A stretch of DNA of 15,492 nt from Verrucomicrobiota bacterium (GTDB taxonomy: Bacteria > Verrucomicrobiota > Verrucomicrobiia > Chthoniobacterales > Terrimicrobiaceae), in NCBI GenBank assembly GCA_026398285.1, contig JAPLTI010000165.1:1-15492 (forward strand), given 5' to 3'. Shown here piece after piece: positions 6,757 through 14,179 of this stretch. Position numbers and translations under genes: made by a program. Numbering within the stretch: the stretch's first letter is position 1; every line of letters begins with the position of its first letter. The notes under the pieces are model-generated. The model did no database searches. It was not told where the DNA came from and worked only from the letters and a program-made list of their open reading frames with translations.

Positions 6757-7766
6757 GTGCCTTGTCAGGATTCGCATTTGCCCATCCTTGGGTTCTGCTC
6801 CTGCTCCTCGCCATACCGCTTCTTGCCTGGCTTAAAGGTAAATTCGGCGGCACAGCGGGCGTTACATTCTCGAATACTGCGATGCTGGCAAAAATCGGCA
6901 ACCGCCGACGCAGCCGGGCTGGGGCATTTTTGGCGGCGTTGACCTATCTGGCGCTGGCACTCTTCATTGTGGCGCTGGCCCGTCCGCAGCTTGGCCGTGT
7001 GACCACCCGCGTGCAGGCCACAGGCGTGGACATTATGCTCGTGCTGGATGTCTCCCGCTCGATGCTGGCAGAGGATTTCACCATCGGTAGTCGCCGCGCC
7101 AATCGCATCGACGCGGTGAAGCTCGTCACCGAACAGTTCATCCGTGAGCGTCCAAATGACCGTATAGGGCTGGTCGCCTTTGCCGGGCGTCCCTATCTTG
7201 TCAGTCCGCTCACGCTCGATCACGATTGGCTGATTCGGAATCTCGAGCGTCTGCGCATCGGTTTGGTTGAGGACGGCACCGCCATTGGATCTGCGATCGC
7301 ATCCGCTGCAAACCGTCTCAAGGACAAAGAAGCGAAGACGAAACTCATCGTGGTTCTCACGGATGGCGACAACAATGCCGGTAAGGTTCAGCCCCTCACT
7401 GCAGCCGAGGCTGCCAAGGCGCTCGGCATCCGTATTTATACAATCGGAGCGGGCACTGAGGGCGAGGCGCCCTTTCCGCTCACCAACCAATTTGGACGAA
7501 CCGTCTATCGCAATGTGTTGGTCAAGTTCGACGAAAAGACCCTGCAGGAAATTGCTGCCATGACGAGTGGTCAGTATTTCCGCGCGACCGATACCAACTC
7601 GTTGCGTTCGATTTTTGGAGAGATCGACAAGCTGGAAAAATCGAAGGTCGAGGTCGAAAAGACCGCGCAATACCGCGACCTCTTCATGTGGTTCCTCATC
7701 CCTGGCATCGCTTGCCTCGCTCTTGAAATCCTGCTTTCCCAAACCGTATGGAGACGACTGCCCTGA
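6753..7766 (+). CDS. batA: BatA, von Willebrand A membrane protein
   Basis: A 337-residue inner-membrane protein. Layout: N-terminal helix 11-28, second helix ~57-76 leading into A-R-P-Q-L, vWA domain ~91-290, and C-terminal helix ~311-329. The MIDAS metal site is complete: D99-V-S101-R-S103, T176 in E-D-G-T-A, and D204 in L-T-D-G-D. This is the standard BatA architecture, with the vWA domain expected between helices 2 and 3. The ATG at 6753 shares ATGA with the preceding stop. The last 19 bases overlap the next vWA gene. BatA and BatB are thought to bind each other in the Bat complex. The assignment as BatA rather than BatB rests on gene order, since the two are paralogues. Confidence 0.93.
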   Translation: MSALSGFAFAHPWVLLLLLAIPLLAWLKGKFGGTAGVTFSNTAMLAKIGNRRRSRAGAFLAALTYLALALFIVALARPQLGRVTTRVQATGVDIMLVLDVSRSMLAEDFTIGSRRANRIDAVKLVTEQFIRERPNDRIGLVAFAGRPYLVSPLTLDHDWLIRNLERLRIGLVEDGTAIGSAIASAANRLKDKEAKTKLIVVLTDGDNNAGKVQPLTAAEAAKALGIRIYTIGAGTEGEAPFPLTNQFGRTVYRNVLVKFDEKTLQEIAAMTSGQYFRATDTNSLRSIFGEIDKLEKSKVEVEKTAQYRDLFMWFLIPGIACLALEILLSQTVWRRLP

Positions 7767-9775
7767 CATTCGGCGCCCCGCATTGGCTCTGGGCCCTTTT
7801 GGTTTTGCCGCTCATCGCGGGACTGTTTTTATGGTCCCACAAGCGAGCTCAGGCTCTTGTTGCAAAAATTGTCGCTGTGCGCCTTCGCGAGCAACTGTCC
7901 GGATCTGTGAGTCCCCTGCGGCGCATCCTGCGCGCGTCGCTTCTTGTCGCTTCCCTTGCTCTAGCCATCGTGGCGCTCGCAGAGCCTCGCTACGGCTTCA
8001 TTGAAAAAGAAACCAAGCAAAAAGGGCGCGATGTGATTGTGGCCATCGACACTTCGCGCAGCATGCTCGCGACGGACATGGCGCCCACCCGCCTCGCCCG
8101 TGCCAAACTTTTCACGCAGGATTTGGTCAGGCTTCTTCAGGGCGACCGTGTCGGGCTTGTCGCCTTCGCCGGTTCCGCATTTTTGCAGGCTCCGCTCACA
8201 CTTGACTACAATGCCGTCACCAACGCTCTCGACGAACTGGATACGACAGTTATTCCCAAGGGTGGCACCAATATCGCGGCCGCTGTCACCGCAGCCCGCG
8301 AGGCCTTTGGCAAAGCCGAGGGACAAACTCGCGCGCTGATCATTTTGACCGATGGCGAGGAACTTGCCGCTGATGGCATTGCCGCCGCCAAGCAGGCTGC
8401 AGGCGAGGGGATTCGTATTTTTACTGTCGGCATCGGGTCGCCTGAAGGCTCTCTGATTCCGATCCGGCTTGATGATGGACGCCAAGATTTCGTTCGAGAC
8501 AGCGCAGGCAAGCCGGTCACATCCAAACTCGACGATTCTCGGTTGAAGGAAATCGCTTCAGCAACGGGAGGATTTTTTGCGCTCATAGGTCCTGATGCCG
8601 CCCGTGAGATTTTTCAAAAAGGGATCGAGCCGATGGAGCTTAGCGAAACGGGAGTCTTCAGCTCCCGTCAACCGATCGAGCGTTACCAATGGCCTCTTGC
8701 CGCAGCAACGGCCTGCCTCGCGATGTCCCTTTTGCCAGGTGATCGCCGCCGTCGATCTTCCATGATGGTGGCCCTTTTCTTAAGTTTCGTTCCCTGCACC
8801 CAGGCCCAATCAGGATTGGATGAATACAAGAACGGCGACTTCGAAAAGGCCGGAACAGCCTTCCAAGAGCAGCTTAAGAACCAGCCCACATCCAAGGCTC
8901 TCCAATTCAACTCGGGGGCGGTCGCCTACAAAACCGGCGACTTTGAAAAAGCCATCGCGCACTTCACAGATGCCCTCCTCGCGGATGACCAAAAGCTACG
9001 CGAGGACGCATCCTACAACCTTGCCAATTCCCTTGTGCGAAAAGGCGAGGCCGCCAAGGAAAACGACGCAAAGAAGACCAATTGGAAAAACGCCCTCGAA
9101 CATTACGAGGAAACCCTCCGATTGAACCCGGACAACAAACTTGCTTCCCAAAATCGCGACATCACCAAAAAGCTCCTCGAAGACCTTGAGAAGCAGGAGC
9201 AACAGCAAAAACAGCAGGATCAGAAAAATCAGGATCAAAAAGACCAAAAAGACCAGAAAAAGGACAAGCAAGATAAACAGGACAAGCAGCAGCAGGATCA
9301 AAAAGACCAGCAAAAGCAGGATCAACAGAAGAACGAAGAAAAAGACTCAAAGAACGAAGAGAATAAAGACCAACAAAAACAGGACTCAAAAGACCAAAAG
9401 GACGACCAACAAAAACAGGACGAGCAGAAGAAGGACGACCAGCAAAAAGAAAAGTCCGATAAGCCGGATCAGTCCGAGCAATCCAAGCAGCCAAACTCAC
9501 CCGACCAGAAAAACCAGCCCACCCCCGCTCCTTCGCCCACGCCCGGTGAGAAGAAGGAAGGAGAACTCAAGAGCGCGAACGAACAGCAACAACCTCAGCC
9601 TACCCCTCAACCCGGTCAGCAGCCCCAGCCTGCGAATGCTGCCGAGGAGGAAAAAGAGGGGCAGATCAGCCCGAGTCAGGCCCGCGCGCTTCTCAACTCT
9701 CTGCGTGGTGAGGAGGAGAAGGTGAATCTCATCGAACAACAGCAATCCTCGCAAGATGTCCTCCGCGACTGGTAA
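7748..9775 (+). CDS. batB: BatB-BatC fusion: vWA membrane protein with TPR and Lys/Gln/Asp-rich tail
   Basis: A 675-residue protein. Residues 1-335 are BatB: helices ~12-29 and ~60-78, a vWA domain ~93-290 with complete MIDAS (D101-T-S103-R-S105, T174, D202), and a helix ~315-330 ending in R-R-R-R. Residues 339-354 (MMVALFLSFVPCTQAQ) look like a leftover signal peptide. Residues ~355-475 form TPR repeats with G-D-F-E-K-A motifs (363-368 and 397-402) and a third unit near 448-462, as in BatC. Residues ~480-635 are low-complexity Lys/Gln/Asp then Pro/Gln. A structured end, S-P-S-Q-A-R-A-L-L-N-S-L-R-G-E-E (641-656), closes the protein. The extra hydrophobic segment would put the TPR domain in the periplasm. 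The start at 7748 overlaps batA by 19 bases. Confidence 0.92.
   Translation: METTALTFGAPHWLWALLVLPLIAGLFLWSHKRAQALVAKIVAVRLREQLSGSVSPLRRILRASLLVASLALAIVALAEPRYGFIEKETKQKGRDVIVAIDTSRSMLATDMAPTRLARAKLFTQDLVRLLQGDRVGLVAFAGSAFLQAPLTLDYNAVTNALDELDTTVIPKGGTNIAAAVTAAREAFGKAEGQTRALIILTDGEELAADGIAAAKQAAGEGIRIFTVGIGSPEGSLIPIRLDDGRQDFVRDSAGKPVTSKLDDSRLKEIASATGGFFALIGPDAAREIFQKGIEPMELSETGVFSSRQPIERYQWPLAAATACLAMSLLPGDRRRRSSMMVALFLSFVPCTQAQSGLDEYKNGDFEKAGTAFQEQLKNQPTSKALQFNSGAVAYKTGDFEKAIAHFTDALLADDQKLREDASYNLANSLVRKGEAAKENDAKKTNWKNALEHYEETLRLNPDNKLASQNRDITKKLLEDLEKQEQQQKQQDQKNQDQKDQKDQKKDKQDKQDKQQQDQKDQQKQDQQKNEEKDSKNEENKDQQKQDSKDQKDDQQKQDEQKKDDQQKEKSDKPDQSEQSKQPNSPDQKNQPTPAPSPTPGEKKEGELKSANEQQQPQPTPQPGQQPQPANAAEEEKEGQISPSQARALLNSLRGEEEKVNLIEQQQSSQDVLRDW
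8648..8668 (+). other. intragenic 7-bp hairpin near the BatB-BatC junction
   Basis: ACGGGAG (8648-8654) and CTCCCGT (8662-8668) form a perfect GC-rich stem with a 7-base loop. It lies in the coding sequence for the end of the BatB part, about 95 bases before the in-frame ATG pair at 8762-8767. No T-tract follows. Confidence 0.35.
9185..9646 (+). repeat. low-complexity Lys/Gln/Asp-rich coding repeat in batBC
   Basis: About 460 bases of purine- and A-rich, T-poor coding sequence built from degenerate copies of short units such as caaaaagacca and aacaggac. They encode irregular K-D-Q, Q-D-Q-K and D-Q-Q-K repeats (residues ~480-590), passing into P-T-P/P-Q-P repeats (~590-630). The copies differ from one another, so it is not a clean tandem array. 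The protein segment is highly charged and likely disordered or partly coiled coil. Confidence 0.85.
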
Positions 9776-9785
9776 GAAATTTCTA

Positions 9786-11579
9786 ATGCACAGGCTTTTC
9801 ATCATTTTTGTCGCCGCATTCGCTTTTTTCCTTTGCGGCATTTCTCTTTTTGCCCAAGAGGCTACAGCCGGGCTCAGCAGCCCGGCCACAGTTGTTGGCC
9901 GCCCGGTGGAGATTGTGGTGACCGTTCGCGACGCGCGCTCCGCTGAAGTTCCTCAAAGCCTCAATGTGCCCGGTCTGCGCATCGAGCTCCTCGGACGATC
10001 CACGCGCTTCGAGATGAATAATTTCAAAATCACCTCGTCGCTCACCTACACTTACTCTGTCCTCCCTCAGCAGGCGGGTGAGTTTGACATCCCTGCCGTC
10101 GAAGTCCGCGTGGGAGACAAGACGCTTAAAACCAATCCTCTTCGAATCAGCGTCGCGGATGCGTCTGCCATGCAGCCACCGCAAGGTTTGCCCAACGCCC
10201 CTGCACCTCAAATGCCCTCTTCAGGCGGGCAGGTGCCTCGCAGTAATGGATTGCCGTATTTCGGGGAACTCGTGCTTTCCAAGAAAAAGGCCTTCGTCGG
10301 CGAGGTTATTCCGGCCGAATTTCGCTATTACTTCAATTCCTCGATCGGTGGCGAAGTCGGCGACCGTCCGAATCTCGTTGGAGAGGGCTTCACTGTCCAA
10401 AAACTCGCCAATGTCCCGAAGCGTGAGCAGATCGTGAACGGCGAGAACTACATCGTTTTTGCCTTCCAGACGGCAATCACACCTGCAAAATCCGGACCTC
10501 TTGAAATTCCGCCCGCGAAGCTCGAGGCCCGCTTACAGCTTCCCGGCAGCGCCCCGGCTGGCTTTGATGATTTTTTCCGGCAGTTTGGCGGCATAGCCCC
10601 GCCCGGCATGTTCACGAATATGCAGGAGGTCGGCATCGAGACCGCCCCGACAGCTCTGGAAATCTCTCCTTTGCCCAAGCCGGGGCGCCCGGATGACTTC
10701 TCCGGCGCGATTGGAAAGTTCAAAATGGAGGCGAGTGTGAGCCCCAAAAAAGCGGGTCCTGGAGATCCCGTGACCCTACGAGTTGTGATTTCAGGACAGG
10801 GGAATTTCGAGGCCATGGGCTCGCCCGCACTTGTCGGCGATGAGGAATGGCGTTCCTACCCTCCGAGCGAGAAGTTCCAGTCATCGGATTCCATTAACTA
10901 CGCCGGCGAGAAGGTCTACGAGTTTCTCCTCGTTGCACGCACGGATCAGCAGCAGACCCCTGGCATCAGGTTCAGCTACCTCGATCCCGAAACCGGCAAA
11001 TACGAAATTCTCACACAGAATCCGCTCCCGGTTCAGGCCAGAGCTGGCCAATCTGCGGCGCAAACGACAGAGGCTGCGCCGGACCAGAAAAAAACCGACG
11101 CTCCAGAATCTGCTTCAACTCCGAATCCTGCGCCGGCAGGCAAGGCGGGTGGCGCTTCAAGTTGGACCTCGATTCTCGTCCACCCCGCTTTCTTGATGGC
11201 GAATGCCTCCCTCGGCGTGATTTGGATTCTTGCACTCTTGGTGATCGTGATCCGGCGTCAGGCCGCTTCTCCTGCAGGCCTCCGACGGAAAAAAATCCAA
11301 AGGCTCAAGGCCGACCTCGCTCGCTTGGAATCCTGCCCTGAAAAGGAGTTCACCTCCCGCGCTGTGGCTTGCCTTCTCACCGCGCTCGACACGGAGTCCA
11401 ATCCGCTCGAGGCCGGTGCTCTTGTGGCCGGTCTGGCAGTGGATGACCAAACCAAGGCCCAACTGGCGAACCTTCTTTCCCGCGACGAGGAGTTGAAATA
11501 CTCCGTGGGCGGAACCAAGGCTCCGGATCGTGACACCCGGGCAAAAATTCTTTCGGCACTGAAAAAAATCCCCGCATGA
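9786..11579 (+). CDS. batD: BatD-type periplasmic/membrane protein
   Basis: A 597-residue protein from ATG 9786, giving a clean signal peptide (MHRLFIIFVAAFAFFLCGIS, then L-F-A-Q). An in-frame ATG at 9756 adds 10 residues before it and overlaps batBC by 20 bases; that start is possible and would give stronger coupling. The mature part has beta-rich, immunoglobulin-like modules typical of BatD (P-A-T-V-V-G-R-P-V-E-I-V-V-T-V near the start; Y-T-Y-S-V-L-P-Q-Q-A-G-E-F-D-I-P; later P-G-D-P-V-T-L-R-V-V-I-S-G-Q-G-N). Then come an Ala/Pro-rich linker, one C-terminal helix (~468-490) and a ~100-residue cytoplasmic tail with helices. BatD is expected to be the large periplasmic partner of the vWA proteins. 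It shares ATGA (11576-11579) with batE. Confidence 0.93.
   Translation: MHRLFIIFVAAFAFFLCGISLFAQEATAGLSSPATVVGRPVEIVVTVRDARSAEVPQSLNVPGLRIELLGRSTRFEMNNFKITSSLTYTYSVLPQQAGEFDIPAVEVRVGDKTLKTNPLRISVADASAMQPPQGLPNAPAPQMPSSGGQVPRSNGLPYFGELVLSKKKAFVGEVIPAEFRYYFNSSIGGEVGDRPNLVGEGFTVQKLANVPKREQIVNGENYIVFAFQTAITPAKSGPLEIPPAKLEARLQLPGSAPAGFDDFFRQFGGIAPPGMFTNMQEVGIETAPTALEISPLPKPGRPDDFSGAIGKFKMEASVSPKKAGPGDPVTLRVVISGQGNFEAMGSPALVGDEEWRSYPPSEKFQSSDSINYAGEKVYEFLLVARTDQQQTPGIRFSYLDPETGKYEILTQNPLPVQARAGQSAAQTTEAAPDQKKTDAPESASTPNPAPAGKAGGASSWTSILVHPAFLMANASLGVIWILALLVIVIRRQAASPAGLRRKKIQRLKADLARLESCPEKEFTSRAVACLLTALDTESNPLEAGALVAGLAVDDQTKAQLANLLSRDEELKYSVGGTKAPDRDTRAKILSALKKIPA
9867..9886 (+). other. perfect 8-bp GC-rich hairpin early in batD
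   Basis: GCCGGGCT (9867-9874), loop CAGC, and AGCCCGGC (9879-9886) form an uninterrupted 8-bp stem about 80 bases into batD, just after the signal-peptide codons. No T-tract follows, so it is not an intrinsic terminator. It could slow ribosomes or RNase. Confidence 0.45.
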
Positions 11580-12328
11580 GAAATTCAAGTTCCATAGCCT
11601 TCTTTGCTCTTCTTTGTCTTGCCTCCACAGTTCTAACCACGCGCGGAGATGATCTTCAGCAGGCCCGCGACCGCCTCGCGCATGGAGAATACGAGTCCGC
11701 CGCCACTTATTTTGAAAAACACCTTCTGTCTGCGCCTCCATCCTCGGCAGCATACTACGAGCTCGGTCAGGCTCTTCAGAAATCCGAGAAGGAAGCCGAG
11801 GCGGCCTTGGCTTATCGGCGCTCTCTTCTTCTCGATCCCCGCTTTGCTCCAGCTGTTGAAGCCCTGCGAGAGGCCAATGCCCGGCTTGGGGTTTCTCCAT
11901 CCGCCTCTGGTTGGCAAGCGCGCTGGGCTGAAAAAATACCCTCTGATCCATCGGTGTTCATTGGCGCCGTCGCCTTCTGGCTTGGGGCCTTTCTTCTGCT
12001 CGCTGCTTTCGCACTTTCAAAAAAGCGCGCTTTACTCTTTTCCTCAGCCGCCTTGCTGCTCCTAGCCGGACTTGCTTTCTGCCTACTCGCCGCACTCACC
12101 GATCCACGCATTGTAGATGCCCGGCAGGCCATGGTGATGAGTCTCACCGGCGTTTCCCTCTACAAAGTGCCTTCCGAGGATGCCTCTGAAAAAATCACCA
12201 CACTCAACCAAGGTTCCACTGTAAAAATTCTTTCCGCCCGCGGACGCTGGTTCCATGTCGAACTCCCAGGCGGCCAGCGGGGATGGTTTCTTCAGGATGG
12301 AATCACGCCCGTGATCCCGGCGGCCTGA
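11576..12328 (+). CDS. batE: BatE: TPR and SH3-domain membrane protein
   Basis: A 250-residue protein from ATG 11576. A signal peptide or helix (~5-22) is followed by TPR-type repeats (~25-105, with H-G-E-Y-E-S-A-A-T-Y-F-E-K and A-A-Y-Y-E-L-G-Q-A-L). Two closely spaced transmembrane helices (~128-147 and ~152-173) come next, then a C-terminal bacterial SH3 domain (~184-243: S-L-Y-K-V-P-S, T-T-L-N-Q-G-S-T-V-K-I-L, R-W-F-H-V-E-L-P-G-G-Q-R-G-W-F). This TPR-2TM-SH3 layout matches BatE proteins. Both soluble domains should face the periplasm, where SH3 domains often bind peptides or cell-wall material. It is the last bat gene, and no convincing intrinsic terminator follows before the tRNA-Gly promoter. 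Confidence 0.92.
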   Translation: MRNSSSIAFFALLCLASTVLTTRGDDLQQARDRLAHGEYESAATYFEKHLLSAPPSSAAYYELGQALQKSEKEAEAALAYRRSLLLDPRFAPAVEALREANARLGVSPSASGWQARWAEKIPSDPSVFIGAVAFWLGAFLLLAAFALSKKRALLFSSAALLLLAGLAFCLLAALTDPRIVDARQAMVMSLTGVSLYKVPSEDASEKITTLNQGSTVKILSARGRWFHVELPGGQRGWFLQDGITPVIPAA

Positions 12329-12351
12329 GCGATTTGGGTTTGCGCGTGTTG

Positions 12352-12398
12352 TTTTTTTAAAAAAAATCGTTGACGCCTCATCCGGCTCATCGTAGAAG
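12352..12398 (+). promoter_or_regulatory. tRNA-Gly promoter with upstream A/T (UP-like) element
   Basis: A -35 box TTGACG (12370-12375, 5 of 6 to consensus), a 17-bp spacer and a -10 box TAGAAG (12393-12398, 4 of 6) predict a start near 12405, a few bases before the tRNA. Directly upstream, T7 (12352-12358) and A8 (12359-12366) fall at about -53 to -39, where the RNA polymerase alpha subunit contacts UP elements of stable-RNA promoters. Confidence 0.75.
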
Positions 12399-12411
12399 AC
12401 TTCTTCACTCT

Positions 12412-12477
<66 letters not shown>

Positions 12478-12487
<10 letters not shown>

Positions 12488-12546
12488 CTTCGTTTGTTTT
12501 CGCCTGAAGTGACTGGAATTACACCATGGTATAAGCGGGTCTTTTT
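12478..12546 (+). terminator. inverted repeat joining the tRNA-Gly 3' end to a T-tract
   Basis: ACCCGCT (12478-12484, the tRNA 3' acceptor strand plus discriminator) is perfectly complementary to AGCGGGT (12534-12540), which is followed by CTTTTT (12541-12546). Inside this, CACTTC (12486-12491) pairs with GAAGTG (12506-12511). The outer stem plus T-tract looks like a terminator, but its 5' arm would compete with the tRNA acceptor stem. It may be a terminator used when the tRNA is not folded, or chance. Confidence 0.4.
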
Positions 12547-12551
12547 GTGAT

Positions 12552-12579
12552 TTGACAAAACTCACTCGGGTGTTAACAA
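12552..12579 (+). promoter_or_regulatory. candidate promoter of the exopolysaccharide export genes
   Basis: A perfect -35 box TTGACA (12552-12557), a 16-bp spacer and an extended -10 TG-t-TAACAA (TG at 12571-12572, hexamer 12574-12579, 3 of 6). The predicted start is near 12586. It lies just downstream of the tRNA-Gly and upstream of the beta-barrel gene. The -35 is strong and the -10 weak. Confidence 0.45.
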
Positions 12580-12587
12580 GCCAACGC

Positions 12588-14153
12588 GTGAATCCCCGGG
12601 GTATAGTTTTTTTTGACGCAAGCAAATCAAGGCGATCTGCTCGAGACTTTCGTCGGGATGTTCTTCTTCTTTTGGCCACTTGCCTCGTCGTTTTGTCAGT
12701 ATATCCCGCATCGGCTCAGCAAAGTGTGCTTACCCTTCGCGAGGCCGAGTTCCGGAATCGTTGGTCCGGGCCGCAGGAGGATCGGGTGGCCACGCCCCAG
12801 TATTTTGAACCGGGCGGGGGATTGGATGATGAGTCTGCGAAATCGAAAAAAGACGAAGCAGAGGAAGTGGAGCCTGGATTCGAAGAATCTCTCGACACGA
12901 TGGCGGAAAATATTCAAAGCGGTCTCCGATTTGGACCGCTAGATTTCCAGCTGGGGCTTTCGAATGGCTGGGAATATTCCTCGCAGAACTCTTTTGGAGG
13001 CGGCACGGATTTTAATAATTCAAACAGTTTCTTCTCCGCTCCCACGCTTGGGATTCTTTATGAACGCGAGGTCGGTGTCTGGAATCTCTCGGCCCGCTAT
13101 GGGACCGGATATCGCTATTATTACAACCCCGAATACACGGCTGCTGGAACCGACAACCAGAGAAACCCCCTCTCGATGACGGGCGGTCTCGACCTCGGTT
13201 ACAACACGAGCCGGCTCTCCATGAATCTCAATGCCAGTGCGTCCTCCGGAACGGGCTATGACCCCGTCGCCGGAGCGAACAACTGGCAGACGACAACATC
13301 CGGCGGGTTGTCGATTCGGTATATCATCAGCGATGAACTCAGCACAGGCGGTGCGCTCTCCGGGACATATTCGAACACCGCTGATGCGCAGGTGGCGCCT
13401 GGCGAGACGGCCCAACCGAACAGCAATAGCCTGAGTGCCGGTGCGAGTTTTTTTACCGACTATATGGTGACTCCCAAAACCAACCTGCGCTTTGTATTGA
13501 GCGCGGGTCAGGATTTGCAGGATTTTGAGGGAGGCATTTCCGAGGGGCGCCGTTTTTTTGACGCAATGATTATGCTGACTTATCAAATTGCTCCCAAACT
13601 ATCGGTCGATGCCGGTGGAGGCGCGGGCTATGTGTTGGATCAAAATATCCCAGATCCCGAGTATACCGGATTGAGGCCAGTTTATAATTTAGGAATCAAC
13701 TACACCCCGACCGAGAAGACTTATTTCAAAGCTAAATTCGGAATGCAGGGTGCTGATGTAAAACCGAATTTCAGCCTCGTGGCTGGCTGGGATATGAGGG
13801 AGAAGACGAGGCTTTCTCTGTCTGTTTATCAGAACCAAGGCTTCTCCAGCCTGTCGCCTGACCAGTATAACATCACAAAAGGTATTCTAGGCACAGTCGC
13901 GCAGCGGTTGATCAAAGGTGTCAGCCTCTCTCTCTCGGCAGGTTATGAGCAATCGGAATATGTCAGCCTCACGAGCGAAAAATTGAATAATCCAGTGGAA
14001 GGTCCAGCTTCATACTGGCTAACGAATGCCTCTCTCTACTGGCGTCTCCGCGACTGGATCAGCTGGCAGAATACATTCCAGCTTTCCAGCGGCCAAGGAA
14101 CCAGTGACCAGATGCAGACGACATTCAATACCAGCTTGAATTTGACCTTCTGA
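12588..14153 (+). CDS. outer-membrane beta-barrel protein of an exopolysaccharide locus
   Basis: The frame is open from 12513, and the start is uncertain. A TTG at 12552 coincides with a perfect -35 box, so I prefer the GTG at 12588 (521 residues). Either way an Arg-rich region leads into a hydrophobic signal segment (VLLLLATCLVVLSVYPASAQ). The mature protein begins with a charged, Lys/Glu/Asp-rich stretch. It then has many alternating, aromatic, Gly/Ser/Asn-rich beta strands (for example L-S-A-R-Y-G-T-G-Y-R-Y-Y-Y) and ends in T-S-L-N-L-T-F, the C-terminal Phe signature of BAM-inserted barrels. It lies 26 bp before a Wza-type gene, so it probably helps polysaccharide cross or anchor at the outer membrane, as do barrel proteins of PEP-CTERM/exosortase-type loci. 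The specific family is not certain. Confidence 0.85.
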   Translation: MNPRGIVFFDASKSRRSARDFRRDVLLLLATCLVVLSVYPASAQQSVLTLREAEFRNRWSGPQEDRVATPQYFEPGGGLDDESAKSKKDEAEEVEPGFEESLDTMAENIQSGLRFGPLDFQLGLSNGWEYSSQNSFGGGTDFNNSNSFFSAPTLGILYEREVGVWNLSARYGTGYRYYYNPEYTAAGTDNQRNPLSMTGGLDLGYNTSRLSMNLNASASSGTGYDPVAGANNWQTTTSGGLSIRYIISDELSTGGALSGTYSNTADAQVAPGETAQPNSNSLSAGASFFTDYMVTPKTNLRFVLSAGQDLQDFEGGISEGRRFFDAMIMLTYQIAPKLSVDAGGGAGYVLDQNIPDPEYTGLRPVYNLGINYTPTEKTYFKAKFGMQGADVKPNFSLVAGWDMREKTRLSLSVYQNQGFSSLSPDQYNITKGILGTVAQRLIKGVSLSLSAGYEQSEYVSLTSEKLNNPVEGPASYWLTNASLYWRLRDWISWQNTFQLSSGQGTSDQMQTTFNTSLNLTF

Positions 14154-14179
14154 TCTCTGTCGTTTAGTTTCTGTTTCGA

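Noticed and set aside
6765..7769. 334-codon minus-strand frame opposite batA
   Set aside because: It mirrors almost the whole of batA, has no recognisable motif or signal, and the sense frame has a full vWA domain.
8996..9325. Minus-strand frame encoding an extremely Leu/Phe/Ile-rich 'membrane protein'
   Set aside because: It is the reverse complement of the Lys/Gln/Asp-rich repeat, where T-poor sense codons read as Leu/Phe/Val codons. It is an artefact of composition.
9185..9646. Possible CRISPR or clean tandem-repeat array
   Set aside because: The repeated units are short, degenerate, without regular spacers, and in frame within a protein tail.
9141..9725. Plus-strand frame encoding a very Lys/Arg/Ser/Thr-rich 194-residue protein
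   Set aside because: It is the +1 frame of the low-complexity tail of batBC. There is no start signal, and the in-frame fusion protein explains the DNA.
12330..12369. CGATTT...AAATCG pairing as a bat operon terminator
   Set aside because: The stem is A/T-rich with a loop of nearly 30 bases, and its 3' arm runs into the tRNA-Gly -35 region. The T7A8 tract is better explained as part of that promoter.
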